Shown in pieces: positions 12,620 to 24,473 of a DNA stretch of 64,000 nucleotides. Positions within the stretch are counted from its first letter, which is position 1, and every line of letters begins with the position of its first letter. Position numbers and translations under genes: made by a program. A model generated the notes under the pieces. That model did no database searches and was not told the DNA's origin. It saw nothing but the letters and a program-made list of their open reading frames with translations. The DNA is from Rhyacophila brunnea (lineage: Eukaryota; Arthropoda; Insecta; Trichoptera; Rhyacophilidae): positions 124,001 to 188,000 of the forward strand of contig JAGYXB010000083.1 of NCBI GenBank assembly GCA_022495005.1, given 5' to 3'.

Positions 12620-13778
12620 CATCCGCAGATCACGAGGCCTCCTCGAGAGCCCAAGGCGGCTTCTCGGTTCTGCGGCGCCCCTTCAATGTTCTTGCTCCGT
12701 TTCCCGTGGTCTCCATTCTTGGTTGTGTCTCCATGCAGGGTAGTTCGGGCATGTATGGGGTGGTAACCGAACTCGCAGTACTGACACTTGCGAACGCCGT
12801 TTGCGTCATAAAATGGCGTACGGTTTCCGCCATGGAAAGCACCTCTTCGTTGTTAGCCTCCTCGAGCCAGGAAGGCTCCGTTTGGGGTTCTGGCCTGATT
12901 ATCATTTGTTGATTCTCGTGGTTGCGGAGGCGGTTCAGGGCGTGTCTCAGTCTTAAATATTTGTTGACGTGGCTTTGGGCGTGCGCTCGACTGTTCTAAG
13001 TTTTGATTACAGTCGCATAGGCAGCCGCTTTCTTTTCGTTGTGTGGCTATCGCTACGGAAGGTCTGATTGTAGTTGGTATAAGGCGTTGAGCCACCACCA
13101 GTAGTTCGTCCAGGTTGGACCAGCCTGCTTGGCCCACCCGCAGTTGATCCCTTTCACTTAACAAGTCGAAAAATAACTCACCAAGATCTTTCCCAGGGAT
13201 ATATGGTAGCAATATCGTCGCCAGATCCTTCTTGTTTATCAAAAACCCGAAGACATCTTCATCCGGTCCTTGTACCAAGTTCTGCAGTTCCGTCCGTTGT
13301 TGGCGACGTTTGAGGGACGATTCGAACTGCTAGCGCAGCAGGTGAATAAATGACTGCCAGCAGGTTTTGAAGACATCGTCTTCCCCCATGTTTTTGCCTC
13401 ATCTCTTAATCGATTTAGCGCGAGTCCTGTCCAACTTTCGGGCGGGCTCCTAGCTGCGGCGAAGTACGCCTATAGTGGGTGTCCCGTGTAGAAGACTTCG
13501 AGCTCCGGCTTCAAACTCCAAGGTTGGTACAATTGTGGTATGACCGGCACTGCTTTTGACGTAGGCTTCAGGGCTGTCGATCACGCTACAGTCGGCAAAT
13601 TCACGTCCTCGCGCGGCCTCATTTCGAACACCAGAGGAGGACTCTCCCGGTTTGATGTTGGAGACAGCACTTCTTCTTCGATGAGGGTCACGTCGGAGTC
13701 CGCTTTTTCGTTAGCCATTTCTTGGTTGTTCCGGCTCCTGGATCTCGTTAACACTTGATACACAGTATGATTACTCAT
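12620..13778 (-). pseudogene. Gag-like region of the LTR element, broken
   Basis: An ATG at 13778, about 70 bases inside the primer site, opens a reading frame that stays open to 13581. A second open segment follows, 13278-12853, with the RDQLRVGQAGWSNLDELL region, then a third, 12905-12630. The position just after the primer site and before the protease identifies it as gag by location. No clear zinc knuckle was seen. Breaks between the three segments (about 13580-13280 and near 12900) show it is not functional. Confidence 0.55.
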
Positions 13779-13849
13779 AAACTTTTATTTAGCGTTCGCG
13801 GGCTTAAATTTTATTTCGCGGGTTCGGAAGAATCAATGCGATTCTTCAC

Positions 13850-13867
13850 GCCCCACGTTGGGCGCCA
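13850..13867 (-). promoter_or_regulatory. tRNA-Lys primer binding site of the LTR element
   Basis: Eighteen bases read on the + strand as the 3' terminus of an insect tRNA-Lys including CCA. On the - strand they would pair with the tRNA to prime reverse transcription. It lies just upstream (in element sense) of the gag-like frame, fixing the element's direction. Confidence 0.8.
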
Positions 13868-14160
13868 TTTGAGATGTCCGGGGTTCCAGTGGCTAGCTCA
13901 GGTGTCCATCGAACCCCGGATTCACAAAAAAAAGGATACCTATATTTATGTTTGTTAAATTCAATAAAACACTAAGTCTTCTTGTTCGGGTCTTAGGGCG
14001 TAATGCTCAATTCGTACTTACCATGAACCTAAACCGAAATCCATCTGTTAACTATCGATTATAGAGATAAGGAATTCTTAACCATAGACTACTTTTGTTA
14101 TGAACTCGCCCCCTTCTGTATAACCACTGACAGCTGCTGTCAAAATAAAATCGCGTGCCT
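13868..14160 (-). repeat. Probable 5' LTR (or part) of the LTR element
   Basis: This is the sequence immediately outside the primer site. Its part from about 13995 to 14155 is repeated, inverted, at about 31435-31608, with shared blocks such as CAATTCGTACTTACC, CATCTGTTAAC and GACAGCTGCTGTC. Sequence next to a primer site that also occurs alone elsewhere is what a LTR and a solo or partial LTR would look like. The exact outer border and terminal TG..CA were not established. Confidence 0.5.
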
Positions 14161-14256
14161 TTAAAACTAGATATGGGAAATGAGTCACTTAAGGGGCCGC
14201 TGAAGAGCTCGACATTCAAATATAATTCAGTATGAAAAGGACCTCGGCGTCGTAAC

Positions 14257-14304
14257 TACGTTAATTTAAATCGATCTTTTTACGTTAATTTAAATCGATC
14301 TTTT
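14257..14304. repeat. Tandem duplication of a 24-bp unit
   Basis: Two exact head-to-tail copies of a 24-base unit beginning TACGTTAATTTAAATCG (14257-14280 and 14281-14304). Confidence 0.9.
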
Positions 14305-15315
14305 CGCAAAAATCACTAATCATCAGAGATTTTATTTCAAGAAACATTATTATTATTACTGATATTGTCTGCCGAGCAGAGCATTATTATTATTTTATGA
14401 ACACCTGCGAGATGAAGCCGATCAGAAAACAGGGCTGTCAAAATAATATTAAGCATTAATATTTTAAAACTGTTAATTTCATCATAGTTTTTAATCAAAC
14501 CTGTGCAAGTACGTACTGATAACTTGGGTGGATTTTGTAGCAAACATACTATTGATATATATATGGGTATATTAGTATTATAACCCAATTCAAATTGAAC
14601 ATAGGTTGATACTCAAATACTATTATACGAGTATCGTAGTATGTTTATGATTTCGAGAAAATAATACGATGGTATAATTAATCCATATCAATTATTTGAA
14701 AACATTACATTCGCACTTTGCAAAGATAACATCAAAATGTGTATATACTTATCTAAATGACGAATGACATGCATGAGTGAGCACGGCTGAAAGCTTGGAA
14801 ATGTGTTTTTTCTATTTCAAAATCTTTTAATTGTGTATTATTTTATAACAAATTCAATGCCAACTTCATATAACTACGAATTTCTACGAATAAAAAAAGA
14901 CAGGAAGGAAGATGTGTACAAATCACGGCAATCAGAAAGGCCGGCAAATATGGCCGACAATGCGTGATACACAAACATAAAATACACAAAAATTACAAAC
15001 ACATTCGAAGTTTGCCGCACACGTACAGACCACGTGATATTTGTTTACGCAAAATCGTCGCTTTTCAAAACGGCGAATTTGATTGCCAGATTTTACTGCG
15101 ATGAATCAGTATGTTCCTTCTTGTCTTTTTTTATTCGTAGGTTTGTTTACTATGTACACCGAGAAATTTCCATTTATAAAATCGGAAACGAATTTTAAAG
15201 AAGAGTTTTGGAATAGGTATAATGCAACCAAAACTGGAAAAAATTCTATCATGGCTGTTGACTTCCTGAATTAGTTAACCCCAGGTCCATGCCACTACGT
15301 GAACCACAGTGGATA
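14305..15315. other. Unassigned AT-rich stretch
   Basis: No gene, TIR pair or SINE box was recognised. Short open frames here (for example 14588-14337 and 15083-15274) show no family signature and AT-driven composition, so they are not called. Confidence 0.5.
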
Positions 15316-15318
15316 TTA

Positions 15319-15474
15319 AGCCATTTCCACACTGGCAACAAGTTGCTGGCAACCTCATTAAATTTTACGATACTTACCATAATTGTTTAAGAAATTTTAC
15401 GATAATCATCATAATTATCGTAAAATCTAACGAGGTTGCCAGCAACTTAACTTGTTGCCAGTGTGGACCCGGCA
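15319..15474. mobile_element. 156-bp palindromic MITE
   Basis: The left arm CCACACTGGCAACAAGTTGC and GGCAACCTC is mirrored on the right as GAGGTTGCC..ACTTGTTGCCAGTGTGG, and inner arms with TTTTACGAT also pair, making nearly the whole element a hairpin. TTA flanks both sides (15316-15318, 15475-15477). A 3-bp TTA duplication would fit the PIF/Harbinger group, but the family call is an inference. Confidence 0.7.
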
Positions 15475-15842
15475 TTAGATGCACAAAACTTAAATAATAC
15501 ATATTATAAATAAAAATTTAAAATTATAATTATTTATGATTTATGTCTTTGACGGCCCTGATGAAATAAATGTGAAATATGAGTCTGATCAGTCATAGAG
15601 CAAATTTATTGACACAAACAACTTTCACACGACCTTTTTATATTAACTAGTAGACCAGATATTATGGACCATATGTTAAAAAATCATATTTTCAATTCTC
15701 GAGGCCAATTCTGTAGAACGTCCTCTTAATGAGGACTCCGACCGAATAGGTCAATTACGGATAGTGATTTGTTCGGACAGATTAGGTCAATTGTGTCTTT
15801 TGTTGCCGTAATAAAATGTATAGTACTAGCGCGTACGAATTG

Positions 15843-16105
15843 CGGAATCTTAACACCGCTGCACATTCATGTACTGAAATATGACTATATTATAAAACAT
15901 TAGAGCGAGAGGTTTAAAAGAACACTATTTTATATAATAAAAATACTTTTGCAGTCATCAAATGTTTAAAATAAATATAAAGGATAACAAGGCTTCAAAA
16001 TTATATAAATAGATTATCTACAACGTTTAAGGAATGTCCAGGATCATGGTTTGAAAATGCAATAAAAGTTCCATTTTGACCTACGCTGAGCATGTACCCC
16101 CTTAA
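15843..16105 (+). repeat. Dispersed repeat family R1, copy 1
   Basis: About 260 bases starting AATCTTAACACCGCTGCA and ending in CATTTTGACCTACGC..CCCCTTA are repeated in the same direction at 19376-19630 with about 85-90% identity by eye. The shared core includes TTTGCAGTCATCAAATG, and ATCTACAACG followed by TTAAGGAATGTCC. Sequence after it (to ~16270, with GACGTCCCTAGAC) may be the element's end. Confidence 0.7.
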
Positions 16106-16299
16106 GAAAAAAAAACTTTTATCCCATATTCAAAAGTATAGTATTTTGGGGGTACTCTACTATTTTTATATTGGACATAGTACGCGCACCAAAATTATAA
16201 TACCTACAAACAGTGACGTCCCTAGACAAAATGCCGCCCCTAGGCAGTTGAGGAGCCTCCAAATCCGCGGCTAGCTCCAAGGGTTGGAAGTGGAGGGTC

Positions 16300-18600
16300 A
16301 ATCGTATGAGGAGAAGCAGGCCAAGGTCTTGTAGTAGGCGGCGACTACATAAGTCACCATAAGAAAACTCACAGAAAAGTTAGAAAAGGTCTATATATTG
16401 TTCACGTTATAAAGTTCACAATATTATAATTAATTATAGTTCGGAAAGTTAATATTATTCACATAATTGTTCAGTACACAGTATACGGTCGTCCGTCAAA
16501 TGATAAAGTACATTACCACTCGTAAACAAGAAATATTAAATTCGAAAAATTTCACAATTATTCCAACGTATTAAAGGGTCGCCACTATTGGACTTAGGAA
16601 CCGATGCTCGAATGAAATGAAAGTTCGAAAAATTTCGGGGCCTCCGTTAAGGAACCACTGTACGAAAACTAAACTTCGCGTTCAAAATGTTAAAGTACCA
16701 GGTAGGTATTTATTTCGAAATTATTCGCGATTTTTACTAAGTCGGGTTTAGGTATTTATAAAGTAATTTTTCTCGCCCAAACGACAAAGTCCAACTCTAG
16801 GTATCAACCAGGAGAAGGCGGGGGGGGGGGGAGTTGGGAGGACCAAGCTCCTGTGCGAACTTGCACAAAGATATGAATTTGTATGGACCGAACACAGCCC
16901 GTTCCTGCGTGGAAACGGCCCTGGGACGGATAGAGAACTGGACACAGAATTCGAAAATCCTGGGTTTTTATCTAAATTTGAAGATTTCATCCCCCTAGAT
17001 CAGCGTTTCGCGGGTCACGAATCTGTATAGCGTTTTCACTATAAAATTCGCACTTAATCATCCGCTACGCGAGATTGCAAGTAGGGAGGGCGCCAAAACC
17101 AATTGTATTCGGTGTACGGTGGCTTCGTGCGTCCGCGATTTTACCTAGGTCTCCGTACAGTAATTACGATTTGTAATTTGTATTGTCGTTTAGGATTTCA
17201 ATTAACCACGCGAAAACTTCACGTACGGAGGAGTATGATACATCAAATTGTTCGTCTTCAAACCGGCTAGCATATGAACATGCCCCACAGTCTCGTCATG
17301 GCTGAGCGGCAGGAGTTACAAGCTCAAACCTATAAGCGCACCGCCCACGCACAACGTACACATTAGCGACAAAAAATAAAATTATTAAATTACTAGGCCT
17401 TATCGTCTACGTACACATATATGTCTTATATCTAATTAACTTATAATTACGGCGGGAAAATTAATCTTGTCCTGAGCCCTTATATCTCGCGAACCCTTTG
17501 AGTCACGCGTGCTACGGAATAACTGAGTTCACCGCGGTCCAGAGACGCTTACGTCATTTCAAATTTAAATCTGATCGGACACGCGTAGCTCTAGTTATCA
17601 TTAATAATTTGTTTGTATGGAGAATTCGCGCCTGTCACGGATTGCGTAACAAGGATGGGGCCTTACGCGTGAGCGAGGAAGCTGCCGCTATAATCGGGAT
17701 AGGGAATTGATCCAGTTGTGCGAGGGAGACAACTGCCGGGATACCGAATGGGAAACGCAGCTCTAAGAGTCGACCCTCTTATGAAATTGCGCAATTTCGG
17801 CCCGCGTAAAAACTCGCGCTTTGATTATACGCGGGATTCGTCGATTCCGCGTATGGTATTTAATATGGATGTGATAAAAATTAGAAGTCAAGGATATTAG
17901 GTACCTCGTGAATGTTTTAGATGCTGTGTGGATGTTATGTATGGAGCTCAGGTCTAGATCGATTTTCGGTTAATTAGATTTGATTAAAATGTCGATTAAT
18001 TAATATCTAGCTTAATTCGCGGGTCTAATTATGTTACTATTATATTCTAATTATGATTACGTTTTTATATATTAATGTCGGTCTACAATTATACACGTTG
18101 ATATTATCTAATCATTGCAGTTATACAGTACATAATACATGTCATTTTAATTACATCATTTATCATTAATCGATGTCCAATATAAGATTACGCTATTTTT
18201 AACATTAGTATACCTATTGACTATTTATTTAACATTATAAAAATACCTATTGTTATTATGGATTACCTATTACTATCATCTTATTCAGGGTGTCTATTTG
18301 TTACATTATGTGTTTAATTATCATATTAAATTTACATTAATTATTATTACTTCGTCGCTATTTATCATCTTACCATCACTCTTCATGGTCCTTGTGACCG
18401 ACTTATAACATCCACAGTTCACCCTGAGAAGTAGTGGGACCTGTCAGAGCAAACTGCGGGACTTCCACATATATTACATATGACTCTGCTTTGTCGAGGG
18501 TCGTAAGCACATAACCGGAGGTACATTGACTATTACGATCAGATCGAGCGGCTGGGTGGCACTACTCCTTATGGGAGCGCCCTCACAGGGGTACGTAAAT
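16300..18600. other. Unassigned region with CpG-containing segments
   Basis: No coding exon, TIR pair or SINE was recognised. Several segments (for example 17000-17350 and 17640-17860) are richer in CpG than the neighbourhood, and a run of G lies at 16818-16831. Short open frames at 17498-17710 and 17718-17900 have no recognisable motif. It could hold a decayed long element. Confidence 0.4.
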
Positions 18601-18702
18601 TGTGTTAACGTCACAGTGCCAAAATGCCACCACTTACATACTTACAGTACTTCTTATCTTTTATTTTGTTAACTGTCAATTCATGGTGGAACTGCATTGT
18701 AT

Positions 18703-18864
18703 TGTTGTTTTTATTTAATAAAACGCAATTTTTTTTTATAGTACTTATTCCACTTATTTCCGGTTTCGTCCGCCTCAGTGGGACATTTTCAACCGGTCCT
18801 AATATATTAATTAAAAGTGGAATAAGTACTATAAAAAAATGCGTTTTATTAAATAAAAACAACA
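18703..18864. repeat. Long inverted repeat (hairpin), ~50-bp arms
   Basis: Left arm 18703-18755 (TGTTGTTTTTATTTAATAAA..CTTATTCCACTT) and right arm 18815-18864 are reverse complements apart from a 3-base length difference in a T-run, separated by 59 bases. This fits a short foldback element or the core of a MITE. Confidence 0.85.
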
Positions 18865-19375
18865 GTACTTTTTATCATCTTTTCATGACTCCAATAGAAA
18901 GAAATGTGTTGTATGGATACATTACTAATACCAGTAAAATTAAATTAATACATTGTTCATGTTCAAACATGCGCGTTACCATGATCTTACTCCCTACTTC
19001 ATTTATCGTTTGTCAATTTATGGCTACGGCCGTATGTTGCTTAGCCACTGGGAAATGCCAATAGAAATGGTGTATTTCAAAAAAATACTACCTTATTCTT
19101 AGGTCAATAATTATTATGAAGCAAACATTATTCGTAGAATGTTTATCACATTTGAATAGTCAAAGACATAGCTTATAATCAGTATCTTTAGAATTATTTT
19201 TAAATGTGTAAATCTTGCCTATTTTTTGAATAATAAAATGCCTAATTCTTGTCAAATTTGGGATCACAGAGATTACCAATATAATTTTTTATCGTAAATA
19301 TTTCACTATAATAATGACGACATAAATTTTACTAATGGTTTTATAAATGCTTTTAAAATTAATAAATATAAAAAA

Positions 19376-19770
19376 TCTTAACACCACTGCATACGGATGT
19401 ACTGAAATATGACTATTTTCTAAAACATTAGATCGAGAGGTTTAAAAAAATACAATTTTATGTAATAAAAATACTTTATGCAGTCATCAAATGTTTAAAA
19501 TAAATGATAATAAGGCTTCAACATTATATAAATAGATTATCTACAACGCTTAAGGAATGTCCATTATCATGCTTTGAAAATAGCATAAAACTCCATTTTG
19601 ACCTAAGCGGCGCACGTCCCCCCTTAATGGAAATGTATTTCCGTTATTACTAAGTTTAGGTAGCTATAATGATAATGATTCTCCTCGATTTGCCGCCCTT
19701 CAGTTAAGTGCCGCCCCCAAGCGACGCTCAATCTGCCTACCCCCACGGGACATCACTGCCTACAAATACT
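19376..19770 (+). repeat. Dispersed repeat family R1, copy 2
   Basis: Second copy of the R1 repeat, extended further: after CCCCTTAATGGAAA it continues through TTTCCGTTATTACTAAG and GCCGCCCCCAAGCGACGC to CACGGGACATCACTG. The latter part is also present at 49175-49293. The final CACGGGACATCACTG, in reverse CAGTGATGTCCC, looks like a hAT-type end. Confidence 0.7.
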
Positions 19771-19774
19771 ATTA

Positions 19775-21030
19775 TAATAATTATACCACAGCTGGTTGTA
19801 CACTGCCAGACATCCAGACCGACAGTGACATAACCCACTATAAGTTAGAAATTATTTATATAATGCACCTTTTGTTTAGTTAATTTTCTTTATCAGTATG
19901 CATTATCTAAAATGCAGTTAATTATCAAAACAAATACCTGCAAGCCGACAAATATACTCATCACTAAAGAGCGGACAAGTGACGCCTTTCATCATAATCA
20001 TAAACTCAAAACACCACCCGTAATATAATAGCTTTTTGCGTTTTTATTGTTTTTGCAATTTGAGCTTTAATTAAATCAATGCAATTGAAGTACCTACCAA
20101 CTTATTAATGATTGTATTATATTTCGGCAAAAAAAGACAGGAGTGCGTATAGACGGCGATAAAAGATTGTAAATCACAAGAGCCGAAATACGCAGGATGA
20201 TGAAAGGAAAAATTGTGTTGTGCCTAATAAAATAATTTTAGTTGCATGACAAAATACAGGTTAATATTTTATAGTCCCTTTGTATTCTGTCGATCTCATT
20301 TAGCTAGTCGCCACACCGAGCCCCCAGGCTAGACCCCTATCAGCCCCCCCCTTGTGGGGGGGGCCATGATTTAGTCAACTTTTTTTCGCGTGGAGCACCC
20401 CAAATCTGCAGACCACATACCAGGGTCATTGAATTTCAAACATGTTAGATATTACTCTCTAAGTTGCCAGATTTCGTCTGTCAATCACTACGTAAATTCG
20501 ATTCGACATTAATACACAAATCATTCGGACCGAAAAAACCTGTTATTGTTTTAAACATTTTTAATGATACGCGTGCCAAAATTTCCTAAATATTATTTTG
20601 TGACAAGTCAGCAGTTTTTTGTGTAAAAAATGAAAAAATAGTTTTTAAGAATGCTATTAAAAGTTTGAAAATTACAATTGAGTTCGAGATTCTTCTTTCA
20701 CTGTGTCTCCAGCCAAAGGCATACTTTTATTCTTTGAATGTTTTCGTTTTCAAAAATTTTCAATGATTGTGGAAGCATTTTAACCACACTTTCATATACT
20801 CCTCAATCCCGTTTTAACGATTATGTTTCAGGCAAAATAAAATGCAGAATGACCGCCGAAATTTCAAGTGTTGGTTGAATATTTTTAATTGCCCAATTGG
20901 TCTCAAATCTTTACAAATCAATCAAAATTAGTGTCGCGGCGCGGTTACCCTGTTGCCTGATGGGGTAGTGGAATAATATGGCGCATAAAACCCAAGGACC
21001 GACCTATAGTTACAATTATATATTTACATT
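19775..21030. other. Unassigned AT-rich stretch
   Basis: No gene or clean transposon was recognised. A short poly-C/poly-G palindromic piece lies at 20343-20363. No open frame with family features. Confidence 0.4.
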
Positions 21031-21036
21031 AATAAC

Positions 21037-21142
21037 ACAATCACTGATGACTTTTCAATTGCCACATTTAAATAACACATTAATTATATCTAATGGCCAA
21101 GTACTAGAAACGCGGTGTTGGCACTAAATGAGTTAAGACCGG
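21037..21142. mobile_element. piggyBac-type MITE (TTAA), family shared with 39779-39882
   Basis: ACACAATCACTGATGAC at the left and GTTGGCACTAAATGAG followed by TTAA at the right match, inverted, the element at 39779-39882, where both ends abut TTAA. The two copies share terminal sequence and length, so they form one family with TTAA insertion preference, as in piggyBac MITEs. Confidence 0.5.
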
Positions 21143-21484
21143 TGGGTCCAGGGGTCTATTTGTGCTGTTACTTTAATAAAAAACTACAGGTGATTTTAGC
21201 AAACTAAAATTTTGGTGTTAATAAACTTTTCGCACACTGTCCATAATATAATAAATTAACGAGTCTCGGCACAAATAATTTTTAGGATATTACCTTTCTT
21301 GCCCACAATCGATTTTTTGTTGAAAATGGGGGGGGGGGGGTATGAGAAGGATGAGGAATAAAAATGATTAATGAATAAAACTAAAATATTTGAATGGAGA
21401 CCTCAGTTTAATAGTTGTACATATGGCAAAATAATGTCCATAGTCGAATTACTTAATTGGTTGTTACAGAATAGAAGCAGCAGC

Positions 21485-23795
21485 TTACAGCTTCAACTTT
21501 GTACGCCTCCAGTGACGCCTCTTGGCGTTATATCTGAAAATAATTGAAAAAAAAAAACCATTAAGAAAACATTGCGATATCTTTGAAAACGTCCATTATT
21601 GTGAATTTTGTTTAAACATAGCTAACTGCTCAAAAGACTATTTGCACCAGAAATTTTTAGAATAGTAGATTCTCAATGAAGGGACCAGATGAATCCAACG
21701 ATAAACAGGAAAATAAAATGATCCATCATTTTAAAAGAATTCATTATTCGAAGAATGATATCGGACTCCACAAAAGCATGAGATATCACAATTACGTTGT
21801 TTATAACACAGATGATGTGATGAGACGATAGGTAGCAGTCGAATTTGGGGTGGTGGAGAACAGGTTAATTCAGATTTAGAGCAAACCAATAATAATAATA
21901 AATGTGTATAACCCTGCCTAAAAGCAAAACAAGTCAATTTTGAGATAAGTATGCTAAACGATGCTGAAAGCTATACCTACATAATGAATCTTAAATTTAA
22001 GAAAAATGTATAACCTCATTTAAAAGAAAAATATCAATGTCGCATTTATTAAAAAAAAGTCCAGCGACTTCCACAGTAACTGTCCATTGTTAATGTCATA
22101 CAAAAAATCTTACCAAAAAACAAATAACATAGTAACATGTCAAAGTGCAATTACCTCAAGAATAGTATTTTTGACTTATCCCACTGTTGCTTTCAGGTAG
22201 CGATATATTTCTTTTTTTAAACACTACAACAGACCATAAGGCCAAATGAGAGTAGCATAGTTAGTAATAGAAGTGAAACGATATATCACAAATATATTGT
22301 GACCTCACCGGGAATCAAGCCCAGAGCTACTAGAAGGGAGGCTAGCGCATTACACACTGGACTACGAAGAACGCCACAATCACATTGAAACATGCAGGGG
22401 GATGCCCATTCTTAATCACAGGATATTGTTAAATAGCTGTACCAACCGTTTATATTGCCAATCTGTTTATGGTATCCTATGGTTCGAACACTATTGTATC
22501 GCAGAATTAACCCAATGCTTACGGGCCGCACAAAATTGAGTTTTTGCTAGTTGCTTTTCAAATGCAAATTAACACGTTAATTACAAAATTAATTAAAAGG
22601 GCCCGTAGGCATTGGGTTAATAAAGCACCCACTATAGTAGAGCAATAAAAGATGTCAGCTTATAAAGTCGTGAGTCTTGGGTTCGAATCCCAGACACCAA
22701 TTGTTTTTTCAATGTGTTGTGACCCAATAGGATGACTGAGTGGTAGACATCCATTTCTCGTATAACAAAACTCAGTTATGAAACCTCTTTTGAGGCAACC
22801 AAGATCAAATATTAGGTAACAAAAAATCAAGTGAATAGGGGAAAAATTCAAAACGCGGCTGGTAAAGGCTTAAGTGCTGTTGCATGAGACACTGGTATCT
22901 CTGGATACTGCATATACATGTAAATGAACGCGACACATGTATCTATGTATGAACGTGCCCATTTAATTATGTATAAATGCAGCCTCTCAGGACACCTGTG
23001 TGAAACGGCTATTAGTGAGGAAAAATTATTGACCTGTTTGTATTTATTTATGAATCAGTCCCATAATTATAGGCATGGATAATCACAACAAAACCAAAGT
23101 CATATACTTCATTTCACTTTGTTTCATCAGTATGATTACCAAAAAATTAAAGTTGTTGAATTAAAATAAACGTCGATACCACAGAAAAGTTCCACATGTT
23201 ATTCAATTCGAGTTATATATAACTCTGTGTTAAAATTCATCACAGCTAAGAAAATTGGGGTAATTTTATAGTACTCAATATCGTTTTTGTGACCGGCCAT
23301 TACTCACAAATACAATATTATGTTTATAACAAAATATTTGGCGAATGTCTAAATACCGACGTGAATATTTTAAAATAACAACAAGCCGTTGCCACATCAT
23401 GAAAATTACTATAAACGACTAGCTGTCAAATATATAGACGTGACACATAACCTAACTGTCAAATTGTAAACATGCTTATTTAACCAATTTATAGTACACC
23501 AAGGGCCGTCAGTGTGTTTATAATATCCAATCGATATGCACTGAGTGGCTTCGATCAGTAGGGAAGTGAAAACAATTATTATAATTCACCTGATTGTGTT
23601 TCCAGTACGCATTCGGATCCATTGAGGGATAGGTCTGTTTTGTTTAAGTTTTTTGGCAAGCTTTCGCTTGATGATGAATGTCTTGTGGGCAGACTGCAAA
23701 AACATAAAATAGTATTAGAAAATTATATTTTATAAAATGATATTGTTATGATTATCAAGATAATTGAGAATTAAAATATTGAAACCACTAACCAT
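21485..23795 (-). CDS. RpL39: 60S ribosomal protein L39, three exons
   Basis: A complete 51-residue RpL39 is assembled from exons too short to show as open frames. Exon 1 ends in the start codon itself (ATG, 23795-23793, followed by GTTAGT). Exon 2 is 23693-23590, after TTTGCAG, and codes [18 protein letters not shown] then [16 protein letters not shown]. Exon 3 is 21533-21485, after TTTTCAG, and codes [15 protein letters not shown] and TAA. The Arg codon split AG|A joins exons 2 and 3 exactly. The protein is the basic eL39, which sits in the peptide exit tunnel of the large subunit. Length is the family norm. The second intron (about 2.06 kb) carries a MITE and two SINE-like pieces. A pyrimidine tract upstream of the ATG looks like a TOP promoter start. 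Confidence 0.95.
22200..22385 (-). repeat. tRNA-derived SINE-like sequence in RpL39 intron
   Basis: On the - strand GTAGTCCAGTGTGTAATGCG followed by GGGCTTGATTCCCGG gives an A-box/B-box-like pair about 30 bases apart, as in a tRNA. It is followed by AT-rich sequence. Tail and target duplication are not clear. Confidence 0.5.
22511..22616. mobile_element. 106-bp piggyBac-type MITE with TTAA duplications
   Basis: The ends CCCAATGCTTACGGGCC and GGGCCCGTAGGCATTGGG are inverted repeats, each abutting TTAA (22507-22510 and 22617-22620). TTAA is the target duplication of piggyBac elements. It lies in the second RpL39 intron. Confidence 0.85.
22643..22850 (+). repeat. tRNA-derived SINE B, copy in RpL39 intron
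   Basis: GTGAGTCTTGGGTTCGAATCC contains a pol III B box. The body after it includes CATCCATTTCTCGTA and AACAAAACTCAGTTATGAAAC, shared with 38965-39190 and, more weakly, 33733-33985. Confidence 0.6.
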
Positions 23796-23818
23796 CTCAA
23801 CCGTACTGTCAGACCGCT

Positions 23819-23831
23819 ACGGAAAAGGAAG
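23819..23831 (-). promoter_or_regulatory. RpL39: TOP-like transcription start of RpL39
   Basis: On the - strand CTTCCTTTTCC precedes GTAGCGGTCTGAC and the ATG 25-30 bases later. Ribosomal protein mRNAs typically begin with C followed by a pyrimidine run (5' TOP), used for growth-dependent translation control. The exact start site is inferred. Confidence 0.6.
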
Positions 23832-24473
23832 TAATAATTTTACAGTGTTACCATGAGAAAAAATCCCAATTATATATCTTGGCAGGGTTGTCATTAAATT
23901 TGTCTATGCTCTCTGCTGTCATTCCCGATATGAATAATCGTTCAAAAACAATTTCAATAGGATTTTAGTAGGTACTGTCTATCAAAGAGGATAAAAAACT
24001 GCCTGATACGGAAAGTATCCTGATTTCTGTCTTCCAGCGTCAGGCAGATTTTCGTGTACTGACGGCAGTTGGCAACACTGAAAATTGACAGCACATTCAA
24101 AAATTTGAACATAGGTAACGAAAGCTCATGTAGTTTGTAATTAATTAGGAAAAAAAATCATGGCAGATAAAACAGGGCATTTTCTATCAATTTTAAAACG
24201 ACAGAGAAATACAAAAACTGCGAATCGTCGGCACCAAATTTCAGCCAACAATAGGTACATAAAAACAATATAAAGGACGTCATGTAAATTTTGCTTCTAA
24301 ATAAAAACCCTGGCGGAATTAATATTTTATAAAAATATTGGCAATTATTTTGGAAACTTTGCTTTCTACAATTTGAAGGAATTCTCATATGTACAGAATT
24401 AACATTTCTGCCAGGGAAAGAGCAGTAGTATAATTTACTAACATGCGTATTGAACATAGACTGAATAACTACT

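Larger units (their letters stand above)
7650..13867 (-). mobile_element. Degenerate Ty3/gypsy-type LTR retrotransposon, internal region
   Basis: Read on the - strand the order is gag, protease, RT, RNase H, integrase, the Ty3/gypsy order. A primer binding site lies at 13867-13850; the + strand there is gccccacgttgggcgcca, the 3' end of an insect tRNA-Lys. A purine-rich tract complementary to the C-run near 7653-7661 may be the polypurine tract. Individual parts are listed separately. Many frameshifts and stops make it inactive. I could not find a convincing 3' LTR below 7650, so it may be truncated or its LTRs too diverged to see by eye. Confidence 0.85.

Noticed and set aside
18624..19064. 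146-codon open frame on the + strand and an opposing one on the - strand
   Set aside because: Both are generated by the long inverted repeat at 18703-18864 and AT-rich sequence; no protein features.
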